Shown piece after piece: positions 59,012-64,000 of a stretch of DNA of 64,000 bases (position 1 is its first letter; each line of letters opens with the position of its first letter). This DNA is from Turneriella parva DSM 21527 (lineage in GTDB: Bacteria > Spirochaetota > Leptospiria > Turneriellales > Turneriellaceae): the NCBI RefSeq assembly GCF_000266885.1, contig NC_018020.1, positions 1,178,001 through 1,242,000 on the forward strand. The letters are read 5' to 3'. The position numbers and the translations under genes are program-made. The notes under the pieces are model-generated. The model was not told where the DNA came from. It worked only from the letters and a program-made list of their open reading frames with translations, and searched no databases.

Positions 59012-59866
59012 TCAGACGTGTTTTTTAATCCACTTGATGATGTCAGAAATCACCTGCTTGCGGTCACCGAGAGGCTCGTTCATTGTCTCGTGGTAGAACC
59101 CCGGGTAAATCTTCAGCGTTTTGTCTTTCGAGCTGAGGCCCTGAAAGAATTCACGACTACCTTCAGCGAGCGCAATACCGTCGGCATCGCCATGGAAAAC
59201 CAGCACAGGCATCGTGATGCGGCTCGCCTCGTGCAAGAGTTGCGTACCGGTCGCGAAGAGATCGACACCCATCTTCATAGATATTTTGCCGTGCACGAGC
59301 GGGTCGTTCACATAGGCCTGCACGACGTTATCGTCGCGTGAAATCAGTTTTACGTCTAGCCCCGCAGGCACCGTCATCGCCGGCGCTAGGCGCGCGAGCA
59401 CCGTACCCACAGCCTTTTTGATTGCCTGAACCGCATCGAGTGCAGGCTTAAAGGCCCCGCTCGAAACTGCCAGGCCGTTCAGTTCTTTTGCAACATCACC
59501 CCTGAGAGCCGCAAGCACCGCAATAAGGCCACCCATTGAATGGCCCAGCAAAATCATCGGCAACTTTCCGTTCTCTTTTCGCGCCTTTTGAATCAGTAAC
59601 GCGAGATCATCGGCATAGACATTAAAGTCGTCGATATGCCCGCGTTTGCCCGGCGTCTTTCCGTGCCCACGTGCATCGAGTGCATAGACCACGGCTTTTT
59701 CTTTTTCAAGCTCAGCCAAAATATTGTTATAACGACCCGAGTGTTCGCCGAAACCGTGCTGTATCACCACGACGAATTTTGGCTTGCTTTTGCCCGGTTT
59801 CCAGGTCTGTGTGTAGAGTTCGAAACCGTCTTGAGGATTTTTAAGAGTCGAAGCCGTCTGCTGCAT
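59012..59866 (-). CDS. Lysophospholipase/monoacylglycerol lipase-like hydrolase
   Basis: From the ATG at 59866 the product is 284 residues. The serine-hydrolase elbow GHSMGG is near 113-118, the oxyanion region reads HGFGEHSGRY near 39, and ARGHGKTPGKRGH is typical of the PldB/MGLL group. The catalytic aspartate and histidine are in HGDADGIA and YPGFYHETMNE. It cleaves acyl chains from lysolipids or monoglycerides in the cytoplasm, as no signal peptide is present. Its end overlaps the DCC reading frame. Confidence 0.9.
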   Translation of the reverse strand: MQQTASTLKNPQDGFELYTQTWKPGKSKPKFVVVIQHGFGEHSGRYNNILAELEKEKAVVYALDARGHGKTPGKRGHIDDFNVYADDLALLIQKARKENGKLPMILLGHSMGGLIAVLAALRGDVAKELNGLAVSSGAFKPALDAVQAIKKAVGTVLARLAPAMTVPAGLDVKLISRDDNVVQAYVNDPLVHGKISMKMGVDLFATGTQLLHEASRITMPVLVFHGDADGIALAEGSREFFQGLSSKDKTLKIYPGFYHETMNEPLGDRKQVISDIIKWIKKHV

Positions 59867-59920
59867 AGGGTTAGGGCCCAACCCCTGAACAGAGGGTAAA
59901 CTTGATTTCGGCCCCGGTGC

Positions 59921-60316
59921 CTATTTAATCAACTTACCTGAAAATACCGTCGGTAAATCGGTAAATCCAATCCACTTGTTAAACCAGAGACGGTAATAGA
60001 CGAAAAACGAGAGAAAATAGAGAGTAATGATGATGGCCATGACGGCCGTCTTGCGGTATTTGAAGGTCTTTCCCAGTTCGACTACATACTTGAGCACCGC
60101 ATTGGTTGCTTCTTCGATATATGAGATCAGAAAATAAAAGAGCGCGACTACCAAGAGCATGCCGAGCAGCGTCACGATAGCCGGCGCCAGGTATTTGTCG
60201 AGGCCCATGATCTGTATGTTGACGATCTGCACCACAATGTCGATCACCAAAAGCGCGAGCACCCGAAACGACACGCGTATCACGCGAACCTGCCACGATT
60301 GATGTCCGTTGCTCAT
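59921..60316 (-). CDS. Small membrane protein of unknown function
   Basis: The protein has 131 residues with three hydrophobic segments (about 17-37, 43-65 and 90-112). Its ATG overlaps the stop of the upstream gene (ATGA at 60313-60316), so the two are made together. No family is recognised. The short loops leave little outside the membrane. Confidence 0.6.
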   Translation of the reverse strand: MSNGHQSWQVRVIRVSFRVLALLVIDIVVQIVNIQIMGLDKYLAPAIVTLLGMLLVVALFYFLISYIEEATNAVLKYVVELGKTFKYRKTAVMAIIITLYFLSFFVYYRLWFNKWIGFTDLPTVFSGKLIK

Positions 60317-61863
60317 TGTTTGCCTGCCGTTGTTGTCTTTTTCGACGACCAGAGAATACGATTTTCCCTTTCGGTCTTTTTCTGCATAATTTTGAAGGTC
60401 TCTTTATCAAGTGCGATACGAATCTGCGTCGCTTCGGGCGATGCAAAAACCTTGAATTTCTGCAGGGCATCGCGCATCGCTGCGTGAGCCTCAGATGAGA
60501 CAAAATCGCCGTTATCGCTGAGCTGGTCGATACTTCGCCACAGGTCAACGGCACGCTTGGCGTTCGGCCACGATGCGGGGTTCATTGGGTCAGAGCTTTC
60601 CCAAAAAACCTTAGCCTTTGCAAACGTCGCATCTTTTGTGCGGTAGCCACCCGGCGTATTTTCGAGCAGGTAATCGAGCACCTCGGTGCGTTTGAGATAG
60701 TAGTGCTGCAGTGCATCGCGCTCGTTTCGAATGCCTTTCTTTTCGGCAAGGGGAATATAACGCTCCACGACCTTCTCCAGGGTCTTCACGCGAATGTTAT
60801 CTTTTTCTTTCGCCGGCAGGGCAGCAATGTGGCGCTTCACTTCGTAGAGCAGCTTCAATGCCCGACCCTGAATCTCATAAATATTCTCAACAGCAAAAAG
60901 AATTTCCGTCGCGTATTTCGTGCCTTTCTTCTTCGACACCACGTCAAGAGCCCTGCGCAAGAATTCTTCTTTGTTCAATGCCTCATGAAAGTAGTCAATC
61001 GCCAGATAAGTCATGTCGGGGTGAAACGACGACGCGACGCGCTGCAAATTCTCATAGTAGAGGTCGCGAATCGCTCGCGGCAAATCACCCTCGTTCGGGT
61101 CGAAATTGCCATAATCTTTCAGAAACCTCTCGAGCTGCTGCTCTTTGGGGTCAGACAACGTTTCGTCGAAGTATTTGCGCCGTGCGCTCTCGTCGAACGC
61201 CAATGCACCTGCAGTGCCTGGCCGGGGGGTGTTGAGCGCGACCTTCGTGCGCTTCTTGTCAGGTATCGACTTGCCTTCGCGCCACAGCCGGTAGTTTTCG
61301 ATTACCTCATTGCGATCGAGCATCTTTTCGAGCTCTTGCGGAGCTTCTTTGATCTCTTCGCGAAACGGTTTGTCGATAGTCTTCAATGTCGGAAAAATAT
61401 CTTTCGCAATGATATTGCGGTAGTCGCGTTTGCGCTTACGGTACTCTTCGGGAACATTCGGGTTAACCGCCGAACCAGAATCGTCTTTGCTGCCATAGCT
61501 GTCGTTCAGCTCTTCGCCTTCTTCGGTGCGATCGAGCTGCTCTTTCCATTTACCGCCGGGTATGCCAAACTCTTGGGCGAAGTCGCCCTGACCATTTTTG
61601 CCAGAGTCAGCCATCGGGCCATTTTGAAATCCACCACCGTCGTCTTTCTGCTCTTGCTGCCCCTGCGACGGGGGCTGCGGCATCATTTGCACGCTCAGTT
61701 GCATCAGCGGCTGGTTGCAGATCGCGAGCTCATTCACGGGCGTGCCCTTGATCGCAAGATGCGTGAACAGCGAAAGGTGCATCAGCGCCGAGAGATAAAG
61801 AAAAAGGGCCCAGCGCTGTCGCTGTACGAATGCCCAAAAGCTGATGAGGATTTCGTTCGTCAT
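60313..61863 (-). CDS. Membrane-anchored protein of unknown function
   Basis: The protein has 516 residues. A transmembrane helix near 18-38 is followed by a Pro/Gln/Gly-rich, probably disordered stretch to about 130. The rest is a long helical, highly charged region with segments such as LERFLKDYGNFDPNEGD and VVSKKKGTKYATEIL. No family is recognised. An open frame of 406 codons on the opposite strand is a shadow. The 156 bases before the start hold no gene. Confidence 0.6.
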   Translation of the reverse strand: MTNEILISFWAFVQRQRWALFLYLSALMHLSLFTHLAIKGTPVNELAICNQPLMQLSVQMMPQPPSQGQQEQKDDGGGFQNGPMADSGKNGQGDFAQEFGIPGGKWKEQLDRTEEGEELNDSYGSKDDSGSAVNPNVPEEYRKRKRDYRNIIAKDIFPTLKTIDKPFREEIKEAPQELEKMLDRNEVIENYRLWREGKSIPDKKRTKVALNTPRPGTAGALAFDESARRKYFDETLSDPKEQQLERFLKDYGNFDPNEGDLPRAIRDLYYENLQRVASSFHPDMTYLAIDYFHEALNKEEFLRRALDVVSKKKGTKYATEILFAVENIYEIQGRALKLLYEVKRHIAALPAKEKDNIRVKTLEKVVERYIPLAEKKGIRNERDALQHYYLKRTEVLDYLLENTPGGYRTKDATFAKAKVFWESSDPMNPASWPNAKRAVDLWRSIDQLSDNGDFVSSEAHAAMRDALQKFKVFASPEATQIRIALDKETFKIMQKKTERENRILWSSKKTTTAGKQ

Positions 61864-62019
61864 TGCGACTTTTCGGCCAAGGCAGTCTTCACTCGCACGT
61901 GCACCGATATCGCTTTGGTTTGAACCCGGCGCGCTGTGTCAACGAGATTGAATGCAGCGCCTGCTGCCGCAAGCGCAAAGCACGCTCAGAAATTATGCCG
62001 AATGCGTGAGCGCCGGTTT

Positions 62020-64000
62020 TCACGGCGTGTACGGGTCAAATAGTGGATCACACACCCCACCAGAACCCGCAGAGGGGGTGTCCACACAATCGAGGTTGAT
62101 ACGGCCCACTCTACCATTAAATACTGAGGTTAGGTACAAGTACGTCCTTTTTGTGTTCTTCGCCGCCGAAGTCACAAGTGCAAGTCCGTGTGGTTGAGCA
62201 TAATAGTCGGGGGGATAATAGCTGACACCCGCATAGGGGTCTGACCCCGGGGCGGATTGCTGGTTTTCCCATGACACTTTACCGTGACCGAGCCATCCAC
62301 AATAAGATTCGCTGCGCGCGGGCGCTGCGCAGTTCGACCCATCGATACGCCATTTGACAATTCGGTTATTGAGGCGGTCAGCCACGTAAAGATAAGTGCC
62401 ATCGCTCGCGACAGCCGAAGGGTTTCTAAAATACTTGTTCGCGCTCTGCCCAATGCCAGTTGGCACAGTCGCCATCGAGTTCCAGGTAGCAGCACCATCA
62501 CCCAGCCAGCCGGTTGACGCGCCAGTCGTTACATTGACGCGCACAATACGGTGATTGCCTTCGTCGGCAATGTAAAGAAACCCGCCCGCCAGCACAATGC
62601 CACGTGGGTCACGAAAAAAGCCTGCTGCGCTGCCGGCATTACCTGGCTGTGGGGTTGTACTGGTTATCCAGCCGTCATTGCCGTTGCCAATGTAGGAGTG
62701 AAAGGCGCCGGTTGTGCGGTCGCGGCGCAGAATTCGGTTCGCTCCGTAATCCACAATGTAAAGATACGTCGCATCAGAGGTGAGACTCCAGGGTAACAGC
62801 ATCATGCGCGGGTTGTCGGTTGCCCCGGCGTTGTAGAGCGTGAGCGGCGTCTGCACCGTGGTTGCATTCTGCCAAAGATCATCGCCGGCCACCCAGGGGT
62901 TCTGGCCATACCCTATCCAGGCGACAAAGTTGCCTGCGCTGTCATATTTGACGATGCGGCGATTACCCGAGTCAGCCACATAGACATTGTGCGCGCTGTC
63001 AGCATGCACGCCCTGCGGCGAATCAAACGTGTGCGCGCAGTGGTTGTTCACGTAGCGATCTGAGTTCGTGCTCCAGGGCGTGCCTGTCGTCGGGCAGCTG
63101 GTCGAGGTGCTGCCGAGGCGGCCCAACGGGTTGCCGTTATCGAGGTTCACCCGCTGCACACTCATGTTGTTGTAGTCGGTAATATAAAGATAGTTGTTCG
63201 GGTACCCGCCGCCAGCAAACGCTGCAATGCCACCCGGGCGATAATAGGCGCCATCTTGATTATTACGCCAGACCGCACCTGTATCGCTCTGCCATTCGAA
63301 ATCGGGTGAAGGCTGCGTGCCATACGAGCTCGAACCAATCCATTTTGTGTGGTTGCGTTTAGAAATCAGCGTTTCGTCAAACGGCCTGCAACTACCCGTC
63401 TTGTTGGGATTGTAAACGAGCACGTGCACGTTATCCCACAATGCGAGACCAAAACCACCACTACCGAACGGCAGAGTCTGGCCTGCATCGTACGTGCGCA
63501 GCGTAATCGTTGTCGGCGGGGTCGCCGAGATCATGCTGTTTTCTGAACGGGTGTTGATAACGTATTTCAGCGGCAGCTCGCCCGCTACCACGCCCGTGGC
63601 ACCGGCAGCATTCGTCGTTGTCTTGTCGCCACCATCGAATCGGTGCCTGAAATAAACATATGAATTCGGTTTCAAACCCACCGAGCCGTCGGCGCACTTA
63701 GGACCTTCAAAGTTAAACGGTATGTTATTTGAGTATTTTGATTTAATCGTCGTGCCGTTAACAGTCGCCGCTGAATTGCCGATCTGCACGTTAGAAAAAC
63801 TGAAACGGGTCTGTGAGGCTGCGCCATTGTTCAGACCCGTTGTCGGGTCAATGGGTATACCCAACAGACTCAGGTAGTGGGTGATGACAAAGTCGCCATA
63901 AAGAGATGAAAACGTCTCGCCGGGTATTCGCGTCTGCAACAGTGTATCAAGCCCATTGATCGTTTGGTCGGTCTGCGTCATGAGCTGCGTCATGAACGTC
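62020..64000 (-). CDS. Large secreted NHL-repeat protein (5' end beyond window edge)
   Basis: The frame is open at base 64000, so the N-terminus is missing; 660 residues are visible. NHL-type repeats with FxxPxGVxxD, VYVADSGNRRIVKYD, LYIVDYGANRILRRD, LYIADEGNHRIVRVN and LYVADRLNNRIVKW form a predicted six-bladed propeller over about residues 260-650. The part before it is Thr/Ser/Asn-rich with predicted strands. Several cysteines suggest that it lies outside the cytoplasm. Such propellers bind proteins or sugars; the ligand is unknown. Confidence 0.8.
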   Translation of the reverse strand, partial: TFMTQLMTQTDQTINGLDTLLQTRIPGETFSSLYGDFVITHYLSLLGIPIDPTTGLNNGAASQTRFSFSNVQIGNSAATVNGTTIKSKYSNNIPFNFEGPKCADGSVGLKPNSYVYFRHRFDGGDKTTTNAAGATGVVAGELPLKYVINTRSENSMISATPPTTITLRTYDAGQTLPFGSGGFGLALWDNVHVLVYNPNKTGSCRPFDETLISKRNHTKWIGSSSYGTQPSPDFEWQSDTGAVWRNNQDGAYYRPGGIAAFAGGGYPNNYLYITDYNNMSVQRVNLDNGNPLGRLGSTSTSCPTTGTPWSTNSDRYVNNHCAHTFDSPQGVHADSAHNVYVADSGNRRIVKYDSAGNFVAWIGYGQNPWVAGDDLWQNATTVQTPLTLYNAGATDNPRMMLLPWSLTSDATYLYIVDYGANRILRRDRTTGAFHSYIGNGNDGWITSTTPQPGNAGSAAGFFRDPRGIVLAGGFLYIADEGNHRIVRVNVTTGASTGWLGDGAATWNSMATVPTGIGQSANKYFRNPSAVASDGTYLYVADRLNNRIVKWRIDGSNCAAPARSESYCGWLGHGKVSWENQQSAPGSDPYAGVSYYPPDYYAQPHGLALVTSAAKNTKRTYLYLTSVFNGRVGRINLDCVDTPSAGSGGVCDPLFDPYTP

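Noticed and set aside
60703-61923. 406-codon open frame on the plus strand
   Set aside because: It is the antisense shadow of the 516-residue minus-strand gene, which has the normal amino-acid composition, a transmembrane helix and start-stop coupling with its neighbour.
1-64000. tRNA or rRNA genes
   Set aside because: No cloverleaf-like segment with a T-loop GTTCGANNC and CCA end, and no conserved rRNA stretch, was recognised on reading both strands; a covariance search was not possible here.

Overview
This 64 kb window is chromosomal DNA from a Gram-negative-type, free-living bacterium of moderately high G+C. It encodes signal peptides and lipoboxes, several outer-membrane barrels, an RND-free but signalling-rich proteome (GGDEF, PilZ, CheX/CheY, class III cyclase, cyclic-nucleotide-binding domains) and an SthK/LliK-like cyclic-nucleotide-gated channel. 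Together these point to a spirochaete of the Leptospirales type (for example a Turneriella- or Leptonema-like organism). That assignment is an inference from protein families, not from a database search. I saw no rRNA, tRNA, CRISPR array, prophage or complete insertion sequence.

Layout. 1-8 kb: the C-terminal part of helicase HrpB (cut by the left edge), a membrane protein, the CNG-type channel, a Fur/PerR-like regulator, a TIGR01777 epimerase and a large envelope protein. 8-16 kb: an ATPase of the anti-sigma type, a truncated aldehyde dehydrogenase, two secreted proteins, dihydrolipoyl dehydrogenase, a PAP2 phosphatase, a phasin-like protein, a CheX-CheX-CheY cluster and a nitrobindin-like protein. 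16-23 kb: YceI, then a tightly packed minus-strand operon (cupredoxin-like protein, membrane CheA-like kinase, class III cyclase with a pseudo-receiver), a ferritin-like protein with a histone-H1-like tail, and a lipoprotein. 23-27.7 kb: an acyl-CoA dehydrogenase followed by an accessory stretch with a ParE/Phd toxin-antitoxin pair, many REP-like palindromes, a frameshifted gene and a di-heme cytochrome c peroxidase whose signal peptide appears to have been split by a REP pair. 27.7-33 kb: a coupled electron-transfer operon (FAD/NAD/2Fe-2S reductase, NapH/NosR-like polyferredoxin, small membrane protein, outer-membrane barrel). 33-39 kb: DUF898 plus M48 protease, an alpha/beta hydrolase, two diguanylate cyclases and a 59-bp tandem repeat. 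39-46.5 kb: a HadAB-like dehydratase pair, a STAS protein, a tightly overlapping ddl-to-dus run including pyrF, and a bifunctional RelA/SpoT enzyme. 46.5-58 kb: a TPR/Mrr-like protein, an ABC exporter, a PilZ protein and a six-gene overlapping operon starting with a metallo-beta-lactamase/cNMP-binding fusion and ending with a membrane-pyrophosphatase homologue that has lost its catalytic motifs. 58-64 kb: NAD-binding and DCC proteins, a lysophospholipase, two unknown envelope genes and a partial NHL-repeat protein.

How it works together. Three separate genes form a plausible cAMP circuit: the class III cyclase makes the nucleotide, and the ion channel and the MBL-cNMP protein could read it. 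A second theme is redox and electron transfer: the reductase/polyferredoxin operon, the cupredoxin, the di-heme peroxidase, the ferritin-like protein and the PerR-like regulator. A third theme is DNA architecture. Perfect hairpins with 3-4 nt loops overlap stop codons at many gene ends and two lie inside hrpB, three long branched palindromes lie in intergenic gaps, and REP-like repeats cluster around the toxin-antitoxin region. The most unusual protein finding is the degenerate membrane pyrophosphatase.
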